From contig NZ_JBPPLZ010000005.1 of NCBI RefSeq assembly GCF_051535235.1, positions 191,863 to 255,862 of the forward strand: DNA of 64,000 nt, given 5' to 3'. Position 1 is the stretch's first letter. The number at the start of each line of letters is the position of its first letter. The notes under the pieces were generated by a model that saw nothing but the letters and a program-made list of their open reading frames with translations, was not told the DNA's origin and did no database searches. This document shows positions 10,013-18,844 of this stretch, piece by piece. Origin of the DNA: Nitrobacter sp051535235. Its GTDB lineage: Bacteria > Pseudomonadota > Alphaproteobacteria > Rhizobiales > Xanthobacteraceae. Position numbers and translations under genes: made by a program.

Positions 10013-10708
10013 CTATTGAGCCGGAACGGCGAGATTGACGATCTTCTCACTCTGAAGCCTGCTGATCAGGTCGCCTGAGTCCTTCGGCGCCTTGCCGTCG
10101 AAACGCAACTGGAACAGTCCGCCTCTGGATACCGAAACGATCGTCGCCTGATAGGCATCGAGCAGCGCGCTGATATCCGACATGCGCGCGTCCGGTGCGA
10201 ACCGCACCAGCACTTGCGGACTGGAGTCGGTGGCCAGCCCCCGGGTCAACGGCGTGTTTTCCGTCCGATGAGACGCGGTCTGGAACGAATGGCCTCCGTC
10301 CCTTGCCAGCATCGCGGCGATCACGCCGGCCTGAAGCAGGACGACGAGCCCGCCGATCGCACCGCTTGCGGCCAGCATGCGCGGCGAGAGTCCGGCAAAG
10401 AATTGCGAAATCCGCGCCGAGAGGCCGCGCGACATCGAAGCACTGCGCACCGGCTCGGCATCGATCGCGGCGAACAGCTTTTGCATCGGGCGAACAGACG
10501 GCGCGCCTAGACTTTCATTCAGCGAAATGGTTTCGACATACTCCTGCTGGATGACCGAATACTGCTTCGCGAGCGCCGGATCCCGCGCCAGCGCCTGCTC
10601 GACCCGGCGCGCATCGCGGGCACTCAGCGTTCCGGCTGCGTGCCACGGCAGCAAGGCCTCGATGTCGTCGGGTCCAGCCTCCACGATCTTCTTGTTCGCC
10701 GCCATCAT
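10013..10708 (-). CDS. Transmembrane anti-sigma factor with propeptide-like periplasmic domain
   Basis: 231 residues from the ATG at 10708, which overlaps the sigma-factor stop (ATGA). The cytoplasmic N-terminus (IEALLPWHAAGTLSARDARRVEQAL) is the anti-sigma fold but lacks the His-x3-Cys-x2-Cys zinc motif. A single transmembrane helix spans about residues 112-134. The outer domain (~165-231) reads as strand-helix-strand-helix: VLVRF, ISALLDAY, GGLFQLRF, LISRLQSE..NLAVP. That layout resembles subtilase prodomains, including that of the next gene. It should hold the upstream sigma factor until a periplasmic signal arrives. The link to the protease is inference. Confidence 0.85.
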   Translation of the reverse strand: MMAANKKIVEAGPDDIEALLPWHAAGTLSARDARRVEQALARDPALAKQYSVIQQEYVETISLNESLGAPSVRPMQKLFAAIDAEPVRSASMSRGLSARISQFFAGLSPRMLAASGAIGGLVVLLQAGVIAAMLARDGGHSFQTASHRTENTPLTRGLATDSSPQVLVRFAPDARMSDISALLDAYQATIVSVSRGGLFQLRFDGKAPKDSGDLISRLQSEKIVNLAVPAQ

Positions 10709-11274
10709 GGCCAACCTCGTTCTATGCCGGCTGCCTTCAGCAGACCGGCAAGCTTTTTGCGCGCATAGAATAGCCGCGTCTTCACCGTGTTCTCGGGAAT
10801 CCCGACGATCTCGGCGACCTCTTCCACCGATTTCTCGTGGTAATAGACAAGATCGACGATTTCCCGGTGTTCCGCCGAAAGCCGCGTCAGGCACTCACGC
10901 AATGCGTTACTCGTATCCTTCTTCTGGACCATCACCTCGGGATCGTCGGATTGATCCTCGATCGCGTTGGCGGTCTCATCGTCCAGCTCGGCATCCTTCC
11001 TGCGGCGCAGCGCCGACAGGGCCTTGAAGCGCGTAATGGCCAGCAACCATGTGGAGACGGCGGATCGGCCCTCGAACTTGCCGGCCTGGCGCCAGACGTC
11101 AAGAAAGACCTCGCTGATAAGATCTTCCGCGACCTGTTCGTTTCTCACGAGCCTCAGTCCAAAACGAAAGACTCTGACGTGGTGTCGCCCATACAGCACC
11201 TGCATGGCGAGGCGGTCGCCTTGAGCGATCCGGGCGATCAGGGTCTCATCCGATGCCGCCTGTGCCGCGCTCAC
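10705..11274 (-). CDS. ECF-family RNA polymerase sigma factor
   Basis: Group IV sigma-70 factor of 189 residues. Region 2 is visible as RFGLRLVRNEQVAEDLISEVFLDVWRQ and WLLAITRFKALS. Region 4 reads LSAEHREIVDLVYYHEKSVEEVAEIVGIPENTVKTRLFYARKKL. The open frame runs further upstream, but the only plausible in-frame start near region 2 is the GTG at 11274 (VSAAQAASDETLIARI). It is first in an operon with its anti-sigma (four-base overlap) and the subtilase. Target promoters cannot be read from the sequence. Confidence 0.9.
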   Translation of the reverse strand: MSAAQAASDETLIARIAQGDRLAMQVLYGRHHVRVFRFGLRLVRNEQVAEDLISEVFLDVWRQAGKFEGRSAVSTWLLAITRFKALSALRRRKDAELDDETANAIEDQSDDPEVMVQKKDTSNALRECLTRLSAEHREIVDLVYYHEKSVEEVAEIVGIPENTVKTRLFYARKKLAGLLKAAGIERGWP

Positions 11275-11831
11275 TGGCCGTCTCTCAGAATTGGTCGGCG
11301 TTGCAGGGCTAAAGGTTCGACTGACAAAGCAAATCTTCTCAAATTGTCGGCATCGGCCATCAGGCAGGCTTGTGGTCTGATCTGCATCCCGGTGCGGAAG
11401 GATTTTTGCAAATGCGAAGAACCACCAGCAATAAACAGGAGTCTGGCAGAGGATTTGAATCTTGTACGTCAGCGACGCGGGTAGCACTCCACCAAGGTTG
11501 AGCCTGAATCAGCGGAAAGGGCAAGGCACCCGGACCGCCATGCAAGAGGACCACGCTGTAAGGCCAGCCTGACAGCGGGCCGCGAGCCTCACCTCCGCCC
11601 CCGATGGATGAAAATTCCTCTGCAGAAATAACCTGTTAACGATACCGTCGGGCGCCCCGCCGGCCAAAAGATACCAAACCTAAAGGCTTTTCCCGGTACA
11701 CTCCTGTCAAGCTGCGGCGTCATCGACGGGCGCTTTTGATCCACGCTTATACCCGTACCGTTCCGACCGCGATTCGGATCCAGGCGAGCAGAATGTCGCT
11801 GCGTACGATGTGGGAACTCTAGGATAGAGCC
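11275..11831. other. 557-base intergenic region between divergent genes
   Basis: Must contain the promoters of the sigma operon (minus) and of the DUF2336 gene (plus). A stretch near 11436-11510, read on the minus strand, has D-loop- and T-loop-like words, but stems do not pair, so no tRNA is called. No operator or repeat was recognised. Confidence 0.4.
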
Positions 11832-12941
11832 ATGGCTTCCAAATCGGCCGTCTCCTCCGCAAGTCTGCTTGACGAACTTCAGACTGTTCTCGCCCATGGC
11901 ACCGTCGCGCGGCGGGTCGAAACGCTGCGGCGCGTCACCGACCTGTTCCTGAACAACGCGGTCGACTATTCCGACGAACAGATCACAGTCTTTGACGACG
12001 TGTTCAATTGCCTGATCCGGCATATCGAGACCTCGGCGAAAGCACTGCTCGCCAGGCGGCTCGCTCCCGTTGCCAAGGCTCCGCCGCAGATCATTCACGC
12101 GCTGGCCTTCGACGATCTGATCGAAATCGCCGCGCCCGTGCTGTCGCTGTCCGAACGGCTCGGTGACGATGCGCTGGTCGAGAACGCCCGCAGCAAGAGC
12201 CAGGCGCATCTGCTGGCCATCTCGACGCGGAAAGTTTTGAGCGGAGCTGTCACCGACATTCTGGTAGAGCGAGGCAACGACGAGGTCGTCAAAAGCACCG
12301 TCAACAATCCGGGCGCGGAATTTTCCGAGCAAGGTTTCACGCGGCTCGTCGCACGCGCCGAGGCCGACGACGACATCGCGATCTGCGTCGGGAAGCGGCG
12401 GCCGTCGATCCCGCGTCATCATTATCTGAAGCTGATCGCAAAGGCCTCCGCCTCGGTGAAGGCCCGTCTCGCCGCGGCCAACCCGGATCGGGTGAACGAT
12501 GTTTCGGTCGCCGTCAGCGAAGTGGCACGGCGGGCACGTTCGGCGCCGGCGGCCATCAGCGAGGATACGACCATCGCGCACGGACTGGTCAGGTCTCTGT
12601 ACGAAGACGGACGGCTCGATGAAAAAGAAGTCGCCTCATTTGCGAAAGCCGGGAAGTTCGACGAAACCAACGCCGCCATCGCCTGCCTCGCCAAAGTCTC
12701 GGTCGCCGTCGCCGAGAAAATGATGATCGAATCCAAAACCGAGGGCTTGCTCATTCTCGCGAAAGTCAGCGGGCTCTCCTGGTTGACCGTCAAGACCATC
12801 ATCAACATGCGCAAGGATCTCACGGATATCGAGGTGACGGATATCAACGCCACAGAGCAGACCTATGAACGTCTGCGCCCGTCCACGGCGCAGCAGGTGC
12901 TGCGTTTTCACCGGACGCAACAGGCGGCTGACGCCGGCTGA
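11832..12941 (+). CDS. DUF2336 domain-containing protein
   Basis: 369-residue, soluble, almost entirely helical protein typical of the alphaproteobacterial DUF2336 family, some members of which carry HEAT-like repeats. Supporting segments are RVETLRRVTDLFLNNAVDYSDEQITVFDDVF near the N-terminus, LLAISTRKVLSGAVTDILVERGNDEVVKSTVNN in the middle, and LAKVSGLSWLTVKTIINMRK near the end. No signal peptide or membrane segment. Function is unknown; helical-repeat scaffolding is the usual guess. ATG 11832 follows a GATAGAG-type purine stretch. Monocistronic by spacing. Confidence 0.85.
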   Translation: MASKSAVSSASLLDELQTVLAHGTVARRVETLRRVTDLFLNNAVDYSDEQITVFDDVFNCLIRHIETSAKALLARRLAPVAKAPPQIIHALAFDDLIEIAAPVLSLSERLGDDALVENARSKSQAHLLAISTRKVLSGAVTDILVERGNDEVVKSTVNNPGAEFSEQGFTRLVARAEADDDIAICVGKRRPSIPRHHYLKLIAKASASVKARLAAANPDRVNDVSVAVSEVARRARSAPAAISEDTTIAHGLVRSLYEDGRLDEKEVASFAKAGKFDETNAAIACLAKVSVAVAEKMMIESKTEGLLILAKVSGLSWLTVKTIINMRKDLTDIEVTDINATEQTYERLRPSTAQQVLRFHRTQQAADAG

Positions 12942-13069
12942 CGTAAGCGGACCGGACGGGAATGCCATGGTTTCGCCACGGTCGTTGAAATTCCCTTTTT
13001 CTGCCCCGGTGTGGCCACGCCCGGCGTTTCTTTTGTCGACCAATCGGCTGACAAAACGGGGAGATTGCC

Positions 13070-13780
13070 ATGAGCATCAAGGCCAGAGGACGCTCGGCGT
13101 TGATCATCGCAGCAGGGCTATGTTTGGGCTTCGCAGGGCCGATGCGCGCGACCGACAGCGCTGCGGAACCGGCCAGTCCGGCCTCCCACGCTGAAAGCGC
13201 CGGAGCGCCGGTCAAGCTCAGCACCAACCACAAGCCACACAAGCGGCACGCACGAACGCGGAAATCAACCAAGCCGGAAACGAAAGCCGATACGAAAGTT
13301 CACGCGGCGACAACCGCTCACGAGACGACAGCGGCTGAGGACAGCGACAAGCAGACGCCGCTGCCGCCGGCCGTCGCCGACGCAAACGCCAATGCCGAGA
13401 TGCCCGGCGCCATCGAAGATTTGCCCAGGACCGAAGCGGGCGCGCTCGCCAGCAGTGCCGGCCAGATGCTGTCCGCCAATCAGGGAAATCCTGCGCCGCA
13501 AGCCGGCAATACGAACTCCGCGGCTGTCGCGGATATCGTTTCGCCCGACGAACTCAACGAAATCGACCGCGCCCTGATCGACGACAAACCGGCCGAAGCT
13601 CATCTCGCACTGGCGTCCATCGACGTCGCGCCGTCCGCGAGCAGTGCCGACACCGCTGCACAGGCGGTGACGGGAAGCGACAACACCACCTGGAACCATA
13701 CCTCCCTGATCGGCAAGATCTTCATCGCCTTCGGCGGCCTGCTCACGCTCGGCTCCGCCGCGCGGATGTTCATGGCCTGA
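13070..13780 (+). CDS. Hypothetical secreted/envelope protein, Ala/Thr-rich
   Basis: 236 residues, start supported by GGGGAGATTGCC before the ATG. It has an N-terminal signal-like segment (ALIIAAGLCLGFAGPMRA), then a basic HKPHKRHARTRKSTK stretch and a long low-complexity Ala/Thr/Asp/Pro region. The C-terminal hydrophobic segment (LIGKIFIAFGGLLTLGSAARMFMA) could anchor it in the membrane. No family was recognised. The codon bias and strong start make it a real gene; its role cannot be inferred from neighbours. Confidence 0.65.
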   Translation: MSIKARGRSALIIAAGLCLGFAGPMRATDSAAEPASPASHAESAGAPVKLSTNHKPHKRHARTRKSTKPETKADTKVHAATTAHETTAAEDSDKQTPLPPAVADANANAEMPGAIEDLPRTEAGALASSAGQMLSANQGNPAPQAGNTNSAAVADIVSPDELNEIDRALIDDKPAEAHLALASIDVAPSASSADTAAQAVTGSDNTTWNHTSLIGKIFIAFGGLLTLGSAARMFMA

Positions 13781-13976
13781 TCCCGCGTCCGTGCCGCGCC
13801 GGAAGCCGGCCGATATTTCTGTTCTTCCGCCGCCGGTCCGTCGCTCTCGCCGGACCGGCGTTTTGCATCCGCGCCACAGGTCGCGCAACGCAAAACGCAG
13901 CCTTGCGGCCTCGCCTGACCGCGGGCACATTGCCAACCGACACACATCCGGCGCGGCATGCAGCGGGAGAAGCGGG

Positions 13977-14762
13977 ATGGCCATGAGCACGTTCGAGCAC
14001 ATCGTCGTCGAGAGAAAGGACGCGGTCGGCATCATCAGGCTGAACCGGCCGAAAATGCTCAATGCGCTGTCATTCGCGGTGTTTCGCGAAATCGCGGCCG
14101 CGGTGGACGATCTCGAGGCCGACGACGGCGTCGGCTGCATCCTGATCACCGGCAATGAAAAGGCTTTCGCCGCCGGCGCCGACATCAAGGAAATGCAGCC
14201 GAAAACCTTCATCGATATGTTCGGCGAGGATTTCCAGGCAATCGGCAGCAATCGCGTCGCCGCCTGCCGCAAGCCGACCATCGCGGCGGTGAGCGGCTAC
14301 GCGCTCGGCGGCGGCTGCGAACTCGCCATGATGTGCGACGTTATCATCGCCTCCGATACCGCGAAATTCGGTCAGCCCGAAATCACCCTTGGCACCATTC
14401 CCGGCATCGGCGGCACGCAGCGCCTGACCCGCGCCGTCGGCAAGGCCAAGGCGATGGACCTCTGTCTCACCGGTCGGATGATGGACGCGGCGGAAGCCGA
14501 GCGGTCGGGTCTTGTGAGCCGCATCGTACCCGTCGACAGACTGATGGACGAGGCGATCGCCGCCGCCGAGAAGATCGCTTCAATGTCCCGTCCTGCCGCG
14601 GCGATGGCCAAGAGCGCCGTCAATCGCGCGTTCGAGACGACGCTGTCGGAAGGCATGAACGTCGAACGCGACCTGTTCCGCTCGACCTTCGCGCTGGAAG
14701 ATCGCGCCGAAGGCATGGCGGCGTTCGTCGAGAAGCGCAAGCCGGCGAACAAGAACAGATAA
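13977..14762 (+). CDS. Enoyl-CoA hydratase (crotonase family)
   Basis: Cytoplasmic hydration of trans-2-enoyl-CoA in fatty-acid beta-oxidation. 261 residues from the ATG at 13977, which has GGAG seven bases upstream. The oxyanion-hole segments AAGADIKEM (~66-73) and GYALGGGCELAMMCD (~107-121) are present. Both catalytic glutamates of true hydratases are retained: E115 in GGCELA and E135 in FGQPEITLGTIPG. The GIGGTQRL motif follows. This pattern fits short-chain EchA-type hydratase rather than a decarboxylase or isomerase. Stand-alone gene. Confidence 0.92.
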   Translation: MAMSTFEHIVVERKDAVGIIRLNRPKMLNALSFAVFREIAAAVDDLEADDGVGCILITGNEKAFAAGADIKEMQPKTFIDMFGEDFQAIGSNRVAACRKPTIAAVSGYALGGGCELAMMCDVIIASDTAKFGQPEITLGTIPGIGGTQRLTRAVGKAKAMDLCLTGRMMDAAEAERSGLVSRIVPVDRLMDEAIAAAEKIASMSRPAAAMAKSAVNRAFETTLSEGMNVERDLFRSTFALEDRAEGMAAFVEKRKPANKNR

Positions 14763-14863
14763 CGGAAACGCCTACCCTCCCCGTACAGACGCCGCCATAG
14801 CGGGCTTGACGCGCGTATCCATCTATCTTCGCGATATTCTTTGGACCATCGCCTTGACGAGAA

Positions 14864-16720
14864 CTATTTCCCGCTGCTCCGCTTCAACGCGCCGTTGAGC
14901 AGCGCACGATAAAGCCTGTCCGAAAACCTGTTCGGATGATCGAGCCCCATGCGCGCCAGCGCGGGCTGTATCGACGCATCACCGGGGCGCAATCCCTCCA
15001 TCAGCAAACCGGCAAGAGCCAATGGCGAACGCGATGCGTCACGCAAGGATTCAAGCGCGGGGATCAGCCGCTGCTCGACCTCGGTGAAATCGCTACCGAA
15101 CGGAAACGCCGGCAGCAGGCCAGCCACCTGCGCGGGCTTCAACGCGGCGGCGATACGCGCCGGCGTATTGTCGCAATGCACTACGGGAATCCGGTGATCG
15201 CGCGGCAGCTTTCCGGCGTCGACCGCCTGCCGCATCAACTGGTCCTGGAAGCGCGAGTCCGCGACGTTGAGCATCGCCGCGATCACCTCGGCATCCGACT
15301 TGCCGCGCAGGTCCGCCACGCCGTATTCGGTGACCACGATATCGCGCAGGTGGCGCGGGATGGTGCCATGACCATAGGACCAGCGGATGTTCGACACCAC
15401 GCCGTGCTTCTCGCGCCGCGTCGATTCCAGCGTGAGGATCGAGCGCGCGCCTTCGAGCGCGAAGGCCTGCGCGACGAAATTGTACTGACCGCCGACGCCG
15501 CTCACCACCTGGCCGTTGTCGAGGCCGTCGGAGATCGCGGCGCCCATCAGCGTCGCCATCATGGCGTTGTTGACGAAGCGCGCATCGACGCGGGCGCGGC
15601 GCCTGACGGCCTCGTCGCCGTACAATTCGTTGGTGAAGGACACCGCCGTCATCTGGATGCGCGCGCGCTGCGCGGGCGCCATCTCGCGCAAGGCGCGGTA
15701 GAATGATTGCGGACCCAGAAAGAACGCGCCGTGCAGAACAGCGCCATCGACCTCGCGCCTGAGCACGCCGGCCTGGATCAGCCCGAGGAACGCCTCGAAC
15801 ACCATTTCGCTGACGCCATAAAGACCGGTCGCGAACGGCGTGGTTTCTTTCATCGCGCTATTCGGCGCGAGCCGCGCCGCGATGTCGCGAAACCGCGCGT
15901 TGTCGCGATGACGCAGGATCAGGCTTTGCGCCAGCGCGTCACCGACCTGGCCAATGCCGATCTGCAACGTGCCGCCGTCCTTGATGAGCCCCGCCGCGTG
16001 CAGACCGATGGCGTACTTGATATCCGACACGGGCTCGGACGGCGGCGCGAACAGCGGAAAATCGGTCTCGGGGCTGTCCAGGATGGCGCTGAATTCGCCG
16101 GCCGGCAGGTCGCCTGCGCCGGGCATGAACGGCAGTTGCGAATTGACCTGTCCCACCAGCTTGAACGACGCCCGGCCGGCGGCACGGGCATGCAGCAGGT
16201 CGAGCGTGGTGTCCGTGTTGCAGCTCAGACTGTAGCGCGTCTCGCCGTTCACGACGCGTTTGGCCACGAGCTGGGTGATAACGTTGAGGCCACGGTCGAG
16301 GATGTAGGATGCGGCGTGGGTATAATTGGCGGCGATGTAGTGTTGCTGGGCATAGGCGTTGCGCAGCCACTTGCCCGCCAGGAAGAAGAATTCGGTGACC
16401 TTGATGTTCGGCGGCAGTTCGCCTTTGTGCAAGGCGGCGGCGTAATCGAGGTCCGGCCAGCCGCCGAACAGGCGCTCAATCACAGGGGCGATGAATCGCT
16501 TTTCCAACTCGCTCGACGGCCGCGGTTTCTCCAGCGTCAGCGCCGAAAAGAAAGTCAGGTCGAGATTGCGATCGGCTGCGGCGCGCCGATAAAGCTCATT
16601 GATGATATGATTGGCCTTGCCGAGCCCGAGCGGCAACCCCACCATCAGATGGGAGCCGACATCGCGAATGATGTCGTCGACGATCGCGGCGGGATCGGTG
16701 AAAATTTTGGGCATCAGCAA
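14864..16720 (-). CDS. Acetyl-CoA hydrolase / CoA-transferase family protein
   Basis: 618-residue protein of the acetyl-CoA hydrolase/4-hydroxybutyrate CoA-transferase family, longer than the ~430-500 of the short subfamily but usual for the alphaproteobacterial long form. Landmarks: GTLQIGIGQVGDALAQSL (CoA-transferase domain), GVSEMVFEAFLGLI, SGVGGQYNFVAQAF, and VVTEYGVADLRGKSDAEVIAA in the C-terminal domain. It would transfer or hydrolyse CoA on short-chain acids in the cytoplasm; acceptor specificity cannot be read. The next gene upstream on the same strand, threonine ammonia-lyase, yields 2-oxobutyrate, a possible but unproven metabolic link. Confidence 0.85.
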   Translation of the reverse strand: MLMPKIFTDPAAIVDDIIRDVGSHLMVGLPLGLGKANHIINELYRRAAADRNLDLTFFSALTLEKPRPSSELEKRFIAPVIERLFGGWPDLDYAAALHKGELPPNIKVTEFFFLAGKWLRNAYAQQHYIAANYTHAASYILDRGLNVITQLVAKRVVNGETRYSLSCNTDTTLDLLHARAAGRASFKLVGQVNSQLPFMPGAGDLPAGEFSAILDSPETDFPLFAPPSEPVSDIKYAIGLHAAGLIKDGGTLQIGIGQVGDALAQSLILRHRDNARFRDIAARLAPNSAMKETTPFATGLYGVSEMVFEAFLGLIQAGVLRREVDGAVLHGAFFLGPQSFYRALREMAPAQRARIQMTAVSFTNELYGDEAVRRRARVDARFVNNAMMATLMGAAISDGLDNGQVVSGVGGQYNFVAQAFALEGARSILTLESTRREKHGVVSNIRWSYGHGTIPRHLRDIVVTEYGVADLRGKSDAEVIAAMLNVADSRFQDQLMRQAVDAGKLPRDHRIPVVHCDNTPARIAAALKPAQVAGLLPAFPFGSDFTEVEQRLIPALESLRDASRSPLALAGLLMEGLRPGDASIQPALARMGLDHPNRFSDRLYRALLNGALKRSSGK

Positions 16721-16796
16721 ATGGTCTGCATATCGATCAAATTCGGTACACCTTCCCGCCTTGCACGCTGCGGCCCTCGCCGCAACGATACCATCG

Positions 16797-18059
16797 TCAT
16801 TCGTTCAAATCCCGGGACAGCACCAGCCGGTCGCGGCGACGCGCTCTCACGCCTTTTGCTTCCAGGCCGGCAACAATGGCGCTGCCGTGCGCGGTGTCCT
16901 GCGCCTCGATCACCAGTTCGACTTCGGTCATGTTGGCGGACAGTGCGCTGAACAGGCGCTGATGCTGCACCTCGACGATATTGCCGCGGAGTTCTGCGAT
17001 GATGCAGGCGAGTTCGGCCAGCGCGCCCGGCTTGTCGGATATCTCCACCACGAGATCGATCAGCCGGCCGTCGCGCACCAGTCCGCGCATCAGCACGTTG
17101 GCGAGCGTGCGCGTGTCGATGTTGCCGCCGGAAATGATCAACCCGACTTTCCGCCCCACAAACCGGGCGGGATTGCTCATCAGCGCCGCGAGCGCAGCCG
17201 CGCCCGCGCCTTCCGTCACGGTCTTCTCGATCTCCAGCATCTGGATGACGGCTTTTTCGATCAGGCGCTCCGCCACCGTCATCACCTCGATGCCATATTC
17301 GCGCAGGATCGCCAGCGGCAGCGCGCCGACGTCGCGCACCGCGATGCCTTCGGCGATGGTCGCGCCGCCGACCGAGACCGGGCGTCCGGCGAGATGCTGC
17401 GCCACTGCGGCGTAGGATTCCACCTCGACGCCGATCACCTCGACGGCCGACGCATGGTTCGCCGCCGCGATTGCGCAGCCCGCGACCAGTCCTCCGCCAC
17501 CCACCGGCGTGAGAATGCAGTCGAGGGTGGGCTGATCCTCCAGCATCTCGATCGCCACCGTGCCCTGCCCCGCGATCACGGCCGGATCGTTATAGGGATG
17601 GACAAAGACGAGATTTTCGTCCGCGGCCAGTTGCCGGGCAAAGGCGGCGGATTCCGCCAGAATCTCACCCTCAAGCCGCACCCGCGCTCCGAGCTTCCTC
17701 GTCCGCGACACCTTCACGAACGGCGTCGATTTCGGCATCACAATGGTGGCGGCGATGCCGAGGTTGTGGGCATGATAGGCGACGCCCTGCGCGTGGTTGC
17801 CGGCGGACATGGCGATGACGCCGCGCTTCGTCTCCTCAGGCGACAGCGTGAGCAGCTTGTTGGCGGCGCCGCGCTCCTTGAAGGACGCAACGAACTGCTG
17901 GTTTTCCAGCTTGAGCCAGACCTCGGCGCCGCTGATATCGGACAGCGTGCGCGAATGAACCAGGGGCGTGCGGATCACCCGGCCGGCGAGACGGTCCGCG
18001 GCCGCCCGCAGATCCGCCACGCCGATGGATTTGCCGTGCTCTGCATCGCTCATTTTCAT
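16797..18059 (-). CDS. ilvA: Threonine ammonia-lyase with C-terminal ACT domain
   Basis: PLP enzyme deaminating threonine (and serine) to 2-oxobutyrate. 420 residues. The PLP lysine lies in SFKERGA (K61), the phosphate-binding loop is PVGGGGLVAG, and SAGNHAQGVAYHA is the substrate asparagine/histidine loop. After about residue 330 one ACT domain follows (VVEISDKPGALAELACIIAELRGNIVEVQHQR). The single ACT domain and ~400-residue length fit the shorter TIGR01127-like form (catabolic or alternative biosynthetic) rather than the classical ~510-residue IlvA. Regulation by an amino acid at the ACT domain is likely from family knowledge. Confidence 0.93.
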   Translation of the reverse strand: MKMSDAEHGKSIGVADLRAAADRLAGRVIRTPLVHSRTLSDISGAEVWLKLENQQFVASFKERGAANKLLTLSPEETKRGVIAMSAGNHAQGVAYHAHNLGIAATIVMPKSTPFVKVSRTRKLGARVRLEGEILAESAAFARQLAADENLVFVHPYNDPAVIAGQGTVAIEMLEDQPTLDCILTPVGGGGLVAGCAIAAANHASAVEVIGVEVESYAAVAQHLAGRPVSVGGATIAEGIAVRDVGALPLAILREYGIEVMTVAERLIEKAVIQMLEIEKTVTEGAGAAALAALMSNPARFVGRKVGLIISGGNIDTRTLANVLMRGLVRDGRLIDLVVEISDKPGALAELACIIAELRGNIVEVQHQRLFSALSANMTEVELVIEAQDTAHGSAIVAGLEAKGVRARRRDRLVLSRDLNE

Positions 18060-18381
18060 CCCTCGTGAATGGTCGAACGCGGGTTTATGCTACCTGCGAG
18101 AAATTCGAAACAGGTATCGTCGGCGGCCTCGCCTTGTCCGCGCGAGGCGGAGATCAGAGGAAATGGCGCTCCGGGTCAGGTTCGTGGAAACCGCCGGCGA
18201 CATAGTCGCCGACCGCAGCCCTGCTTTCGCGCAAAAAGCATACCGACGCATTAATATTTTGCGATGCTGGGGCCACAACAGCCGGCGCCGGGAGGCCATC
18301 GCCCCGCCGGGACCGGCGCGGCGCGTGACAAACGGCGTCGGCCGTCGTCCATGATTTACGCGCCGAACGCAAGGAGCTCGA
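18060..18381. other. 322-base intergenic region
   Basis: Lies between the divergent ilvA-type gene and the small membrane-protein gene and should carry both promoters. Short open frames here look like chance. No repeat, operator or RNA gene was recognised. Confidence 0.4.
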
Positions 18382-18669
18382 ATGTCCGCCATTGATCCTT
18401 TGACCGCTGCGGGTGTCGTCCTGGCCACCGCGGCAACCGACGCCGTCTATGTGATGTTCACCTCGGCCGTGGTGGCGCGGCGGCGGGTGCCGGCGGCGAC
18501 CTGGAGCAGCGTCTGGTACCTGCTCTCGTCCTTCGCGGTGATCAGCTATACCGAGAACTGGGTCTATGTGGTCTTCGCCGCGGTCGGCTCCTGGCTCGGG
18601 GCGTTCGCCACCATCACCTTCCTGCACCGCCCGCCCGGCGGACCGCCGGTCGGCGCGTCGGTGGAGTGA
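18382..18669 (+). CDS. Small conserved-looking membrane protein
   Basis: 95 residues with a near-ideal ribosome site (AAGGAG, seven bases before the ATG). Predicted helices are residues ~7-33 (PLTAAGVVLATAATDAVYVM...) and two between ~40 and 82 (WYLLSSFAVISYTENWVYVV, FAAVGSWLGAFATITFL). The C-terminus is short and Pro/Gly-rich. No family was recognised. Composition and hydrophobic pattern recall small inner-membrane proteins annotated as hypothetical in related genomes. A palindromic repeat follows and may end its transcript. Confidence 0.7.
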   Translation: MSAIDPLTAAGVVLATAATDAVYVMFTSAVVARRRVPAATWSSVWYLLSSFAVISYTENWVYVVFAAVGSWLGAFATITFLHRPPGGPPVGASVE

Positions 18670-18709
18670 ACGGAGCAAGACGATCTACGAATCGTCGATC
18701 GTTCTCGTC

Positions 18710-18832
18710 GTCATTCCGGGGCGCGTCGAAGGCGCGAACCCGGAATCCAGTCGTCAATGATTCCCGGATGACCGGATTCCCGATGCGCAATTGCGCATCT
18801 GTGATCGCCGCTGAGGCGGCGTCCGGAATGAC
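18710..18832. repeat. Intergenic palindrome, GTCATTCCGG-bounded
   Basis: Ends GTCATTCCGG (18710-18719) and CCGGAATGAC (18823-18832) are exact inverted copies. Internal smaller stems include GATGCGCAATTGCGCATC. It sits between the small membrane-protein gene and the dnaE2 stop, where it could form a long hairpin in either transcript. Confidence 0.7.
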
Positions 18833-18844
18833 GTGGAGAGGCCC

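Noticed and set aside
11430..11515. Possible tRNA on the minus strand upstream of the first ECF gene
   Set aside because: D-loop-like and T-loop-like words are present, but T-stem, anticodon stem and acceptor do not pair. At most it is a decayed remnant or chance.
11812..11816. GGAAC upstream of the DUF2336 gene as an EcfG promoter
   Set aside because: No CGTT at 16-17 bases, and it is too close to the start codon.
11589..12581. Long minus-strand frame opposite the DUF2336 gene
   Set aside because: Antisense shadow of high-GC coding sequence; no family-like motifs.
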